From: Ignavibacteriales bacterium
Lineage (GTDB): Bacteria > Bacteroidota > Ignavibacteria > Ignavibacteriales > Melioribacteraceae
Direction of reading: 5' to 3'
Length of the DNA stretch: 64,000 nt
NCBI GenBank assembly: GCA_026390795.1
Contig: JAPLFG010000003.1
Coordinates: 1-64,000, forward strand
Position 1 is the stretch's first letter, and each line of letters begins with the position of its first letter. Under the pieces are notes generated by a model that was not told the origin of the DNA, made no database searches, and was given only the letters and a program-made list of their open reading frames with translations. Below, piece by piece: positions 21,271 through 30,961 of this stretch. The translations under genes were made by a program, and so were the position numbers.

Positions 21271-24228
21271 TTATTTTAGACTTTGGAACTGGATTGCAAG
21301 AAGAATGAGTTTAGATTCTTTATCTCCTTGAAAAATTTCACGGGCATTCAATAGTAATTTTTTTCTGCCCACTAATGCAGAATTATATTCAACTTCGTAA
21401 TCCTCAAAATGATTGTGTTTAGGTAGTATTTGTTCAAGCAGTTCTCGCAGCTTAGGGATATCCCAATTTTTATCGTCAAGATCATAAATAAACTTACCGA
21501 CAGTTTTTTCGCTGACGGTGTTAAATAATTTATAAAAAGAACGGTTGGCCGAAAGAACTTTCAATTCCTTATCAAGAATAAGAAGCGAATCTCTAACCGT
21601 ATCAACAATATTATCTGAATATTCACGCGCAAGCTGAATATCCTGGTTTAGCTTACTGATCTCTTCATAGGCAGTTTTTATTTTGTGAATATGTGTAAAG
21701 GTAATCACAAGTCCATCAATCATATTGCTCGATGTCCGGTAAGGTAATATCCGCATTTGATACCAGGTTCCATCCTTGGTTTGTAATTCAACTTCTTTAA
21801 AAACAAGGGTTCTTAAAACTTCTTTTGAGTCCTCAATAAACTTTTCATATTTGAGATTCGTGGCTATATGGCTTATTGGTCTTCCAATATCGGATGCAAT
21901 CAGGTTTACAACTTTTGTTGCATGATACGTAAATCTTTTAATAAGTAAATTATTATCAAGAAAAATGGTAGGAATATCATTGCTATCCATCAGGTTTTTC
22001 ATATCATTATTAAGAACCGATAATTCATCATTCTTATTCTGCAGCTCGGTATTTACCGTTATCAATTCCTCATTAAGCGACTGTAATTCTTCTTTGGAAG
22101 TTTCCATTTCTTCATTAGAACTTTGCATCTCCTCGTTAGTTGATTGCATCTCCTCGTTGGTCGATTTCAATTCCTCGTTGGAAGTTTCCAATTCTTCAAT
22201 GGTTGACCGTAAATTTTCTTTAGTCGCTTTTAAATCGTGTTCAAGTTCTCTGATAATTTTTTCCGATTTCTTTTCATAATGTATTTTTTTAGAAGTCGGT
22301 ACCTTTTTTTGTGGTGTTACTTCTTCAAAAATGATCAATAAATAACCCAGCATTTCTTTAGGTTCTTTGATCGGTTTGATCGTAAGATTTATAAACTGCT
22401 TGCTGCCGTTAGTTTTTACTTTTATTCCTTCAGCTGTTAGTGATTTCTTGCCTGCTATAACTTTTCTAATTAATGCCGGAAGTTCTTGTTGTAATCCTTC
22501 ACGTGCCATTTCAAAAATGTTCATCTTCGCTTCGCCGTTAGTAAGCTCTAGGTATTTACCGGTTTTCCCATGAATATAAACTATATCTCCATTCGCAGTT
22601 ATTATCACACAATTAGGAGAGTAACTTTGCAGAATGACTTTTTCCGCTAATTGAGTAATATTTTTTATTTCGTTCTTTTCCATAATAATCTCATTAGTTT
22701 TTCCTAATGGTCTCGACACCGGGAATTCCATAAAAGGTTGTGCTGAGTAAATTGATTCTCTTCTTTTATAAATTTTCCATTTATTATCTATTATTGAGAA
22801 CAGATCAACAAATCCACTAATTGTTTCCGAAGAACCCAGAAAAAGTATTCCCTTAGGTAAAAGACTATAATGAAATAAAGGAATTATTTTTTTCTGTAAT
22901 TCGGTATTTAAATAAATTAAAAGATTGCGGCAGGAAATTAGATCAAGTTTCGTAAATGGGGGATCTTTAATAATGCTCTGCGGCGCGAAGACCAACATTT
23001 CTCTAATTTCTTTTCTGATTTGATAAAGATTTCCTTCGGAAGTAAAAAAACGATTCAAACGTTCTTTACTAATATCGGATTCAATTCCAGAGAATGAACC
23101 TATACGCGCTTTTTCAATTGCATTATTATCTATATCTGTGGCAAATATTTGCACGTTGAAATTTTTCTTCACTTCATTTAAGCACTCTTTCAATATAATG
23201 GCGACAGAGTATGCCTCTTCACCGGTATAACAACCGGGTACCCATATTCTTATTTGACTATTATCCGGCTTAGTTTTTACTAACTCTAATAATACCTTTT
23301 TCAATTTCTCAAACGATTCAGGATCTCTGAAAAAATTTGTTACGCCAATCAAAAGTTCTTTAAACAAGGATTTAATTTCTGCCGGATTTTCCTGAAGCAA
23401 CCTGATATAGTTCGGGAGAGTATCCAATTGAGCTATATTCATTCTTCTTTCTACACGCCGGTAGATTGTATTATGTTTGTAATGTGAAAAGTCGTGGCCG
23501 GTATGAGTTCTGAGCAATATAAAAATTTTCTGAAATGAATCGGGGATTTTACCATCAGTAATTGCCCTATCGAAATAAACACCATTAATTTTTTGAGAAG
23601 TATATTTAATCAATTGTTCGGGCATTTCTTCCGGCGGGAGAATGTAGTCGGCTAATCCGGTTTTTATGGCGCTGCTTGGCATACCATCAAATTTTGCTGA
23701 TTTGGGATCCTGCACCATTACCATTCCTAATTCATTCTTCACAGCTTTTAACCCTGTAGTACCGTCGGAAGCCATACCTGAAAGGATTATACAAATAGCT
23801 TTTTCAGCTAAATCCGCAGAAAGAGATTTGAAGAAAAAATCGATTGGAAGTCGGAACCCATGTGCCTCGGGGGGTTCTATTAATTGTATTATCCCGTGAA
23901 GAATTGCTATATCCCTATTTGCCGGTGCGACATACACATGATTTGGTTCAACAACCATTCCGTCTGCAGCTTGAAATAATTTCATCTTGGTAGATTTTTG
24001 AATTAGTTCCGGCATAATACTTACATGATTTGGATCTAAATGTGTCACTACAACAAAAGCCATTCCAGAACTCTCGGTCATATTTCCGAAAAATCTTTCG
24101 AGAGCTTCTAAACCGCCTGCAGATGCACCTATTCCGACTACATAAAATGAATTATTTGAGGATGATACTTCAGAGGCTATTTTATTTTTTTTGACGGGAG
24201 ACCTTTTTGAAACAATTTTCTTCTTCAT
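21271..24228 (-). CDS. CheB-CheR-PAS fusion protein
   Basis: This 985-residue protein joins a CheB-type methylesterase domain (residues ~28-210) to a CheR-type methyltransferase (~220-490), then a coiled coil (~650-740, with repeated 'STNEEMQ' and 'SLNEEL' heptads) and two PAS domains (~745-985). The CheB triad is Ser36 (GIGASAGG), His63 (VTHLDPNH) and Asp155 (SGMASDGTTG). The CheR SAM site is 'IRIWVPGCYTGEEAYSVA' with 'IFATDIDNNAIEKAR'. The CheB receiver domain is missing. There is no kinase domain, but the histidine kinase at 19971-21257 follows after 13 bp. No chemoreceptor is nearby. Similar fusions in other bacteria are linked to stress signalling. Its last PAS domain is a close relative of the first one in 59663-63490. 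Confidence 0.92.
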   Translation of the reverse strand: MKKKIVSKRSPVKKNKIASEVSSSNNSFYVVGIGASAGGLEALERFFGNMTESSGMAFVVVTHLDPNHVSIMPELIQKSTKMKLFQAADGMVVEPNHVYVAPANRDIAILHGIIQLIEPPEAHGFRLPIDFFFKSLSADLAEKAICIILSGMASDGTTGLKAVKNELGMVMVQDPKSAKFDGMPSSAIKTGLADYILPPEEMPEQLIKYTSQKINGVYFDRAITDGKIPDSFQKIFILLRTHTGHDFSHYKHNTIYRRVERRMNIAQLDTLPNYIRLLQENPAEIKSLFKELLIGVTNFFRDPESFEKLKKVLLELVKTKPDNSQIRIWVPGCYTGEEAYSVAIILKECLNEVKKNFNVQIFATDIDNNAIEKARIGSFSGIESDISKERLNRFFTSEGNLYQIRKEIREMLVFAPQSIIKDPPFTKLDLISCRNLLIYLNTELQKKIIPLFHYSLLPKGILFLGSSETISGFVDLFSIIDNKWKIYKRRESIYSAQPFMEFPVSRPLGKTNEIIMEKNEIKNITQLAEKVILQSYSPNCVIITANGDIVYIHGKTGKYLELTNGEAKMNIFEMAREGLQQELPALIRKVIAGKKSLTAEGIKVKTNGSKQFINLTIKPIKEPKEMLGYLLIIFEEVTPQKKVPTSKKIHYEKKSEKIIRELEHDLKATKENLRSTIEELETSNEELKSTNEEMQSTNEEMQSSNEEMETSKEELQSLNEELITVNTELQNKNDELSVLNNDMKNLMDSNDIPTIFLDNNLLIKRFTYHATKVVNLIASDIGRPISHIATNLKYEKFIEDSKEVLRTLVFKEVELQTKDGTWYQMRILPYRTSSNMIDGLVITFTHIHKIKTAYEEISKLNQDIQLAREYSDNIVDTVRDSLLILDKELKVLSANRSFYKLFNTVSEKTVGKFIYDLDDKNWDIPKLRELLEQILPKHNHFEDYEVEYNSALVGRKKLLLNAREIFQGDKESKLILLAIQFQSLK

Positions 24229-24462
24229 TGTCTTTCTCTTATAAAATCGCAGTACTTCTGGAAATCTATATTAATAAGAATCATTCAATCTAGAAGAAGC
24301 TCGAACATTTGACCCGGGTCCTATGATATCGCTAGTCACTTCGTTATATATTAAACTAATATTAAAATTTGCTAAAAGCTATCGAAACTTTATCCGAAAC
24401 CAGGCTGCAGAATCTAATGATGTATAGAGCACAAAGCACCTAGGAAATTAAGTAGAACAATT
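24229..24462. other. gene-free gap
   Basis: I see no frame, hairpin or motif copy in this interval between the CheB-CheR gene and the Nramp-like gene. It probably contains the CheB-CheR promoter. Confidence 0.4.
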
Positions 24463-25728
24463 CTATTTGAACTGGAAATAGATTAATGCAGCGGCGGCTA
24501 CACTCATTAGTATAAGAGTTATTGTTCCAAGAATATTTGACCATTTTTTATTTGTAAATTCCCCCATAACTTTTTTGTTGTTACAAATGTGCATAATAAT
24601 GGCAATCATTACCGGCGCCGTTAAGCCATACAATACAGCCGTATAAATAAGTGCCTGTATCGGGCTTATACCTAGAAATTCCAACGACAATCCTACCAGA
24701 AGCGAGATAATAAGCGTAACGTAAAATCCTTTGGCTTCGTGAAATTTTTTGTCCAACCCTTCCTTCCAATTAAAAGTCTCAGCTAAAATATAGGAAAGTG
24801 ATCCTGCCAAAACCGGGATTGCCAAAAAACCTGTTCCTATTACACCGACGGCAAAAAGTAAATAAGTAAGTTTACCTGTTAAAGGTTCTAATGCTTTAGC
24901 TGCTTGGCCTACTGTATCAATTTGTCTTATGCCTGCCTTGTATAAAACAGCTCCGGTTGTAAGTATTATAAAAAACATAACAAGATTCGAAAACAACATT
25001 CCGAAATCGATATCCATCTTCATGTTGTCTAAAATTCTTTTATTAATTATAATTTTTTTGGTGCTGTGAGCCATGTCTTCAGCTTCCATAGTAGCTTGCC
25101 AGAAAAACAGGTACGGAGAAATTGTAGTTCCAAGAATTGCAACAAGTATTCCAAAAAAAGCTTTGTTGAAATGAATAGTTGGGATAAAAGTACTATTTAA
25201 AACTTCCCTCCAATTCGCATGCACCATGAAAGGAACTATCACATATAATAATAATGATATACAAAGCCATTTTAATGTAGCCGCAAGTTTAGTATATGGG
25301 TATTTGACTATCACGAAAATAAGTAGAGCCGTAAAAAGTATGCTGAAAAAAAATGAAGGAATTTGAGGTATAAGTAAATTGGCAACAGCTCCCATGCCCT
25401 GTATATCTGCGCCGATGTTCAGTGTTATTGCCGGAAAACTAAACAACGCCATTATATATAGAAAGCTTTTATGATATTTTTTTTTGAGTGTTCCTGTTAA
25501 TCCTTCTTGAGTAACCATACCGATTCGTGCGCACATTTCCTGTACGGCAGCCATAAGAGGAAAAGTAATAATTGCAGTCCAAAGAGTTGCAAAACCAAAA
25601 CCTGCGCCTGCTTGTGAATACGTTGCGATCCCGGAAGGGTCATCATCGCTTGCGCCTGTAATTAAGCCTGGACCAAGTATATGCCAATATTTTTTAAGTC
25701 TTGCAGAAACTATTTTAATTTTATTCAC
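24463..25728 (-). CDS. Nramp-related divalent metal transporter
   Basis: The 421-residue protein has about 11 membrane helices in the LeuT-type Nramp fold. Helix 1 is 'GPGLITGASDDDPSGIATYS', where Nramp proteins usually have D-P-G-N. Helix 6 is 'GTTISPYLFFWQATMEAED', where Nramp has M-P-H. Both unwound metal-site motifs are therefore altered, so the cargo may differ from Mn/Fe (Mg, or none of these). The start at 25728 is TTG or a near start; a good ribosome site is not seen and the true start may be a few codons later. It is followed by no coupled gene. Confidence 0.85.
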   Translation of the reverse strand: MNKIKIVSARLKKYWHILGPGLITGASDDDPSGIATYSQAGAGFGFATLWTAIITFPLMAAVQEMCARIGMVTQEGLTGTLKKKYHKSFLYIMALFSFPAITLNIGADIQGMGAVANLLIPQIPSFFFSILFTALLIFVIVKYPYTKLAATLKWLCISLLLYVIVPFMVHANWREVLNSTFIPTIHFNKAFFGILVAILGTTISPYLFFWQATMEAEDMAHSTKKIIINKRILDNMKMDIDFGMLFSNLVMFFIILTTGAVLYKAGIRQIDTVGQAAKALEPLTGKLTYLLFAVGVIGTGFLAIPVLAGSLSYILAETFNWKEGLDKKFHEAKGFYVTLIISLLVGLSLEFLGISPIQALIYTAVLYGLTAPVMIAIIMHICNNKKVMGEFTNKKWSNILGTITLILMSVAAAALIYFQFK

Positions 25729-25825
25729 GCAATTATTAACCGTAATAGAATTTGATGATAATAAATTTATTCATGGCAAATTTATTTTATAATTTCTGTC
25801 AAAACTTTCGTTAATGTTAGATTTG

Positions 25826-26017
25826 TCAGTTCGGACTTTTTAGTTTTGATTTGATCCTATGGATAATATCAAATATTATTGGACCTGATAAAGCTCCTAT
25901 TAACCAGATGTAAATAAATTGCAATGTTCTAATATTTTCATTCCCTGCAAGTCTAGAATAAAAAACGATTGCAAGTACTAGCAAGCCTAAATTATAATAC
26001 CGACTCTTGCCTTCCAT
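25826..26017 (-). CDS. 63-residue two-helix membrane protein
   Basis: The ATG at 26017 follows AAAGGAGAG with ideal spacing. The product has hydrophobic stretches at ~10-25 ('LGLLVLAIVFYSRLAG') and ~33-50 ('LQFIYIWLIGALSGPIIFDI') and a basic tail 'HRIKSKLKSPN'. I recognise no family. It lies between the LysE and Nramp-like genes. Confidence 0.6.
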   Translation of the reverse strand: MEGKSRYYNLGLLVLAIVFYSRLAGNENIRTLQFIYIWLIGALSGPIIFDIIHRIKSKLKSPN

Positions 26018-26157
26018 AAAACTCTCCTTTAGTTTATAAATGTAATAAGTAGTTGTTTAACAATACTTTATTATGATTTATAAAACGCAATATAAAAATA
26101 AATATCACCAATAAAAGACAATGTGTCGATAGCACAATTTTACCGGTATGTGAATTT

Positions 26158-26772
26158 TCATAACAGACTTGCGATTGCATAAACACCGGAGATGATTATA
26201 AGAATACCCGCAATTTTGTTTACCCATTGCAGCCCAACTAAATCCAGCTTCTTTCTAAAAAGTGTAACACCGGAGCTAAGCAGAAAGAACCATAAACCTG
26301 AACCAATAAAAACTCCTACTACAAGAGCCGCGGCAGATAAATAACTAAGACCGGCCCCTAATCCTAGTGCGGCAAATATTGCTATAAAAGCAAAGATAGT
26401 CATAGGATTAGTGAGTGTTAGGAAAACAGTAGTTAGATATGATCTTAAAATTCCACTGCTGCTTTTGATAGCGATTTTGGGATCTGCAGGGAGAGCACCA
26501 AATGTTCTTACACCAAGGAATAGTAGAAGAGCACCTCCAACCAGCCGTATCCAAATTTTTTGACTGACAAGCGTATTTGAAATGATTGTAAGTCCAAATG
26601 CAGCAACACATCCGTAAAGCATATCTGCAGTTGCGGCACCAAGACCAATAATTAAACCTCGTAATCGTCCTTCGGTAAGTGTTTTGCGTATACACATAAT
26701 TCCAATGGGTCCAACAGGAACTGCCATCGCAAAACCAATCAAAATTCCCTTTAGAAGAATTATTAATTCCAT
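26158..26772 (-). CDS. LysE-family translocator
   Basis: The start chosen is ATG 26772 (MELIILLKGILIGFA), which follows AAGGATTTTAAT; an earlier in-frame TTG is less likely. The product of ~204 residues has six membrane helices and the family opening 'GFAMAVPVGPIGIMCIRKTL'. It exports amino acids or related compounds; 'NPMTIFAFIAIFAALG' is the second conserved Asn-Pro motif. The substrate cannot be inferred. Confidence 0.9.
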   Translation of the reverse strand: MELIILLKGILIGFAMAVPVGPIGIMCIRKTLTEGRLRGLIIGLGAATADMLYGCVAAFGLTIISNTLVSQKIWIRLVGGALLLFLGVRTFGALPADPKIAIKSSSGILRSYLTTVFLTLTNPMTIFAFIAIFAALGLGAGLSYLSAAALVVGVFIGSGLWFFLLSSGVTLFRKKLDLVGLQWVNKIAGILIIISGVYAIASLL

Positions 26773-26857
26773 ATTAAAATCCTTCAATTGGATTATTCAT
26801 ATTATTAGTCATGTGTTCAACATTGCTTTCATTTAAAATAAGTTTTTAAATCAATTC

Positions 26858-29296
26858 TTATAATCCGAATTTTTTGAACAGATAAAATTTTGGGAAATCA
26901 ATGCCGAATGTAAAGAGCGCCGACAATCCCAAAACGCTAAGAACTATAAGTAAGTTTAGCGATGGAACAAGGATTCCGAATAAACTTATAAACGCAATTC
27001 CGATAATTGCCGAGGTGGTTGATATGAGCAAACCTTTACCCGGAAGCGATGACCAGAAATGTTTTCTTTCTCTAACGATCAGAACTCTAAATTGACTGTT
27101 AAAAATAAAACTCAGCATTACGAGAGTAGTTAGTTCTTTCCATTGCAAATGCAAATAATTAATACCAATTAAAATTATAATGATGTCTCCCAAGACATAG
27201 AAGAGTGCCGGAACAAGAGAAGCTAAGATTAAATTCCCTACGTTCCACTTATTCGGGTTAGTTGTACTCTTTACATTGTCGGTTGCAAGAGTCATTATCA
27301 CAAAATCATTTGCAAATACTAGTAAGGTCATTCCAATAAGAGAAAGCAAAATATTATGAAGCCAAAAAAATCCTATCGAAAGAAAAACAACAAATTCTAT
27401 AACCTTAATAACTTTATTGAGAACCCATGTTAGCATTCGTTGGTATGTCTGCCTGCTTATTGTTACCGCATCTATTATTACACCCACACCGGATTCAGTT
27501 AAGACTACACTTGCTGCTGCTTTTGCTACATCTGTCGAATTGCTTACAGCTATTCCCATCTCCGCTTGTTTCAAAGCGGGCGCATCGTTAACTCCATCCC
27601 CGGTCATTCCTACAATATGTCCTCCGGATTGTAAAAGTTTAACAATCTTATATTTGTCTTCGGGATATATTTCTGCAAATCCATCACATTTACTAACGAT
27701 CTCCAACTGTTTTTCAGCGCTCAAATCTTTAATGTCCGACATGCGAATAATGTTATTACCAATACCAATCTGATTTGAAATTTCCTTTGCTATTTCAATA
27801 CTATCTCCTGTAAGCATTAACGGCTTAATACCCAACTTTCTTGCTTGGTCTATCATACTTTTTGAATCCGGTCTTGGCGGATCTGCCAGGGGCAGCAATC
27901 CTATTATCTTGAGATTATTTAAATCATCTACACCTGATCTGGCAACAGCTATCGTTCTATAACCTTTCTTGGAAAAACCATCTATAGTTTTGTTTACTTC
28001 ATCTAATGTTCCTTTATCTACATTAGGACACAGAGATAATATCATCTGTGCAGCACCTTTAACAGATCTGAATCGTTTTCCTTCTGATTCAATTATTGCC
28101 TCTGTTCTTTTCGTAGATGGATCGAATGGGGTGTAGGAAACCTGTTTGTACTCATTAAAATTAATATCCGATTTTTTGGCATATTCAATTATGGCAAGAT
28201 CAATTAAGTCCATTCCTTCCGATTGTGAGGTAAGAGAAGCTATTCTCAGAACATCTTCTTTCTTGTTGCCGGAAAACGAAATACTATCAACAACCGATAA
28301 CTTGTTTTGAGTGATCGTGCCGGTTTTGTCAAAGCAAATAATATCGATCGAGGCAGCGTCTTCTACTGAATCTAGCTTTGTCACTAATGCTCCTTTTTTT
28401 GCAAGCTCAGTTGCGCCAACAGATTGCACAATTGTAAGGACTGCCGGAAGAGCCGCAGGAATAGCTCCCAAAAGGACAACAATTACGAAGGTCAACATTA
28501 TAAGAATGCTTAAATGCATAAGTAAGGCAGATACTGAAACCACAATGGATGCGGCAATACCGAGATAAATCATATACTTTACCACAGACATCATCATTTC
28601 TTCTTGATGTGATTTCGGCTTCGCTATTTTTATCAGTTCAGCTGTCTTGCCAAAAAAAGTGTTTGCGCCGGTGTTAACTACTATATTAATGGCTTCTCCA
28701 CGTTTTACCACTGAGCCAGAATAAATAATATCTGATGGATATATTTCGATTGGAAGAGATTCTCCGGTAAGTGCTGATTGATCAACAGAAAGTTCGCCCG
28801 ATATAATTTTGGCATCTGCGGGTACAATGTCTCCAAGTTTTACAGAGACAATATCCCCTACCACAATTCCTTTTGCATCTTGCGCCGACCATTTTTTATT
28901 CCGCAGTACTTTTGATTTAATGGCAAGTTTTTTCTTTAACAGTTCCATCACTTTATGTGAACCGCTTGAATGTATTTGTCCTATTATGGCGTTTGACGTT
29001 AACAATGTAAAAATTATTATTCCTTCAACGTAATGATTTAAAGCGAAGGCAAGTCCCATAGCAAGTTCCAGCAGCCACGGCATAGGCCCCCAATAACGCA
29101 GAATAAATTCGAGAAAGGAACTCTGTTTCTTTTCTACTATTTCGTTATTGCCGAATTTCTCAAGACGAATCTTCACTTCGGAATCTGAAAGTCCATCTGC
29201 AGTCGTCTCAAGAAGTTTATACATCTCTTCTAAGGAGATCTTTTTAAATTCAGATGTATTCTTAATATTTGATTCCAAAAAAGCGCTCTCTTTCAT
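26858..29296 (-). CDS. P-type (P3A-like) H+-transporting ATPase
   Basis: This 812-residue ATPase has the actuator motif 'SALTGESLPIE', phosphorylated Asp in 'CFDKTGTITQNKL', and hinge 'MTGDGVNDAPALKQAEMGIA'. The N-terminus is short, with a 'GLSDSEVKIRLEKFGNNEI' cation-ATPase domain, then 'WGPMPWLLELAMGLAF' typical of plasma-membrane proton pumps (P3A). About ten helices follow. It pumps protons out at the cost of ATP and could help pH control. The best start is ATG 29296 (MKESAF), though a TTG four codons earlier is possible; neither has a strong ribosome site. Confidence 0.9.
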   Translation of the reverse strand: MKESAFLESNIKNTSEFKKISLEEMYKLLETTADGLSDSEVKIRLEKFGNNEIVEKKQSSFLEFILRYWGPMPWLLELAMGLAFALNHYVEGIIIFTLLTSNAIIGQIHSSGSHKVMELLKKKLAIKSKVLRNKKWSAQDAKGIVVGDIVSVKLGDIVPADAKIISGELSVDQSALTGESLPIEIYPSDIIYSGSVVKRGEAINIVVNTGANTFFGKTAELIKIAKPKSHQEEMMMSVVKYMIYLGIAASIVVSVSALLMHLSILIMLTFVIVVLLGAIPAALPAVLTIVQSVGATELAKKGALVTKLDSVEDAASIDIICFDKTGTITQNKLSVVDSISFSGNKKEDVLRIASLTSQSEGMDLIDLAIIEYAKKSDINFNEYKQVSYTPFDPSTKRTEAIIESEGKRFRSVKGAAQMILSLCPNVDKGTLDEVNKTIDGFSKKGYRTIAVARSGVDDLNNLKIIGLLPLADPPRPDSKSMIDQARKLGIKPLMLTGDSIEIAKEISNQIGIGNNIIRMSDIKDLSAEKQLEIVSKCDGFAEIYPEDKYKIVKLLQSGGHIVGMTGDGVNDAPALKQAEMGIAVSNSTDVAKAAASVVLTESGVGVIIDAVTISRQTYQRMLTWVLNKVIKVIEFVVFLSIGFFWLHNILLSLIGMTLLVFANDFVIMTLATDNVKSTTNPNKWNVGNLILASLVPALFYVLGDIIIILIGINYLHLQWKELTTLVMLSFIFNSQFRVLIVRERKHFWSSLPGKGLLISTTSAIIGIAFISLFGILVPSLNLLIVLSVLGLSALFTFGIDFPKFYLFKKFGL

Positions 29297-29360
29297 TAAC
29301 TTGCGCAATACCAGCTAAAATTTTTTGAGTTAATCTGTCTTGAATATTTAAATACTTTGA

Positions 29361-29897
29361 TCATCTTACGCGATATTTGAACTGAGATGTTTTGTAGCCC
29401 ATACCAATATTCAGATTAATTGTAAATAAATATTCACCCTTCTCGTCAAGTGTAACGCCGCCACCGAAGTGATTCATCATCGGTTGTAAATTGACTGAGG
29501 CAATTTTCTTTGACGGGGAAACAATTTCTACTTTGGCGCTGGAATCGGCAAATTGTTTTCCGGTTGTAATATTTGTTACATCAAAAATAAAGTAATGTGT
29601 ACCGGTTAATACAGCAGCTTTAGTTTCTTTGTCCATTGCCATGTTATTTTCCATCTTTCCCATTTTCTTTCCCATAGTTGTCATCATCATTACTTTATAA
29701 TCCTTTTGGGTTAAGATCCAAACTTTGGTATTAAGACTATCTACATTAGATTCAAAAACCGGTTTGCCCATTACGCTCGAAACATCTTTTGGTGATGTGA
29801 TGGGCTTTGTACTAATTTTTTGTTTGGTTTGCCCAAACATTGTTGCTGTAAATACAATTACTATTATCGTTGAGAGAAGTAAATATTTTGTTTTCAT
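29361..29897 (-). CDS. secreted protein, unknown function
   Basis: The 178-residue product has a signal peptide (residues 1-22, ending MFGQ). The mature part contains 'VWILTQKDYKVMMMTTMGKK' and 'TGTHYFIFDVTNITTGKQFA', 'NLQPMMNHFGGGVTLDEKGE'. The beta-rich sequence with 'FDVTN' and 'HFGGGV' suggests a periplasmic all-beta protein; Met/His clusters could bind a metal such as copper. That is speculative. It lies 64 bp upstream of the proton ATPase start. Confidence 0.65.
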   Translation of the reverse strand: MKTKYLLLSTIIVIVFTATMFGQTKQKISTKPITSPKDVSSVMGKPVFESNVDSLNTKVWILTQKDYKVMMMTTMGKKMGKMENNMAMDKETKAAVLTGTHYFIFDVTNITTGKQFADSSAKVEIVSPSKKIASVNLQPMMNHFGGGVTLDEKGEYLFTINLNIGMGYKTSQFKYRVR

Positions 29898-29989
29898 AAG
29901 AATCCTTTAAAATTATTTTTTAGTAAAATTATTGTAGAACATCTTGTACCTTCAAGTATCAATTTCTTATGCAATAGTTGAGCAATATT

Positions 29990-30919
29990 TTAATTCCTTA
30001 GTGCTCCTAATTTTTTGAACAAATCGAGCTCCTCCTCGCTGAGATTCTCCGGCAGCATGATGTTAATTTTTACAAACAGATTTCCAAATTCATTCTTCTT
30101 TGCGTATACTGGCATCCCAAGCCCTCGAAGTCTGAGTTCTTTACCATTTGGTGTTCCCTTTGGAATATCAACAGTAACTTTACCTTTCAGTGTTTTGATT
30201 TCAACTTTACCACCAAGAACAGCAGTATACAGTTCAACCGGCAGATTATAATATAGATCGTTTTCCTTCCGATGAAATTCCGGATGCGGTGCAATCTTGA
30301 CTGTGAGAAAGAGATCGCCATTTGGACCACCATTTAATCCGCTACCACCTTTACCGGAAATTCTGAGTTTCTGTTTATCGGCAACACCCGGTTTAATCGT
30401 CACTTTAATAGTCTGATTATTTAGTTGTATGAGCCGAGCGGCTCCATGATATACTTCTTCGAGAGAAAGTATTGTTTCTGTTGCAAGATCCTCTCCTTTT
30501 TTAACAACATTCCTTCTCCCTTGTCGCTGACCACCACTGCGTTGTCCAAAAAGCATTTCAAAGAGATCACCGGCTCCTTCACCAGAAAACATCGAATCAA
30601 ATTCATTTGTACTTGTCCGGTGCGTTTGTCCGCCACGATCACTTGCATATTTCGACCAATCAAATCCTCCCGGCTGAGCTCCGGCTTCTTCGTAGTGTTT
30701 CCAATCCGCACCAAATTGATCGTACTTTTTTCGTTTTACCGGATCGCTAAGAACTTCGTTAGCCTCGTTAATTTCTTTGAACTTTTCTTCTGCTACTTTG
30801 TCTCCCTTAGTTTTGTCGGGATGATATTTATTGGCAAGTCTTCGATACGCTTTTTTTATCTCTGCTGGAGTTGCAGTTTTTCCAACACCCAAATCCTTGT
30901 AGTAATCTTTATAGTTCAT
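29990..30919 (-). CDS. DnaJ-class co-chaperone (CbpA-like)
   Basis: The 309-residue protein has a J domain (residues 1-70) with the HPD triad in '[12 protein letters not shown]', then a Gly/Phe-rich part, and two beta-barrel C-terminal domains ('[20 protein letters not shown]', '[20 protein letters not shown]', '[18 protein letters not shown]'). It lacks the zinc finger, so it is type B, CbpA-like. It stimulates DnaK and may bind DNA. It follows GrpE by 42 bp; no dnaK is in the window. A second, shorter cognate for DnaK elsewhere would be expected. Confidence 0.93.
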   Translation of the reverse strand: MNYKDYYKDLGVGKTATPAEIKKAYRRLANKYHPDKTKGDKVAEEKFKEINEANEVLSDPVKRKKYDQFGADWKHYEEAGAQPGGFDWSKYASDRGGQTHRTSTNEFDSMFSGEGAGDLFEMLFGQRSGGQRQGRRNVVKKGEDLATETILSLEEVYHGAARLIQLNNQTIKVTIKPGVADKQKLRISGKGGSGLNGGPNGDLFLTVKIAPHPEFHRKENDLYYNLPVELYTAVLGGKVEIKTLKGKVTVDIPKGTPNGKELRLRGLGMPVYAKKNEFGNLFVKINIMLPENLSEEELDLFKKLGALRN

Positions 30920-30961
30920 AGCTTGACCATATTGTATTCATAGCACAATCCCCCAGAATAT

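Noticed and set aside
22050-22210. Tandem DNA repeat of about 30 bp
   Set aside because: It is explained by the heptad-repeat coiled coil (EEMQSTN) in the CheB-CheR fusion protein.
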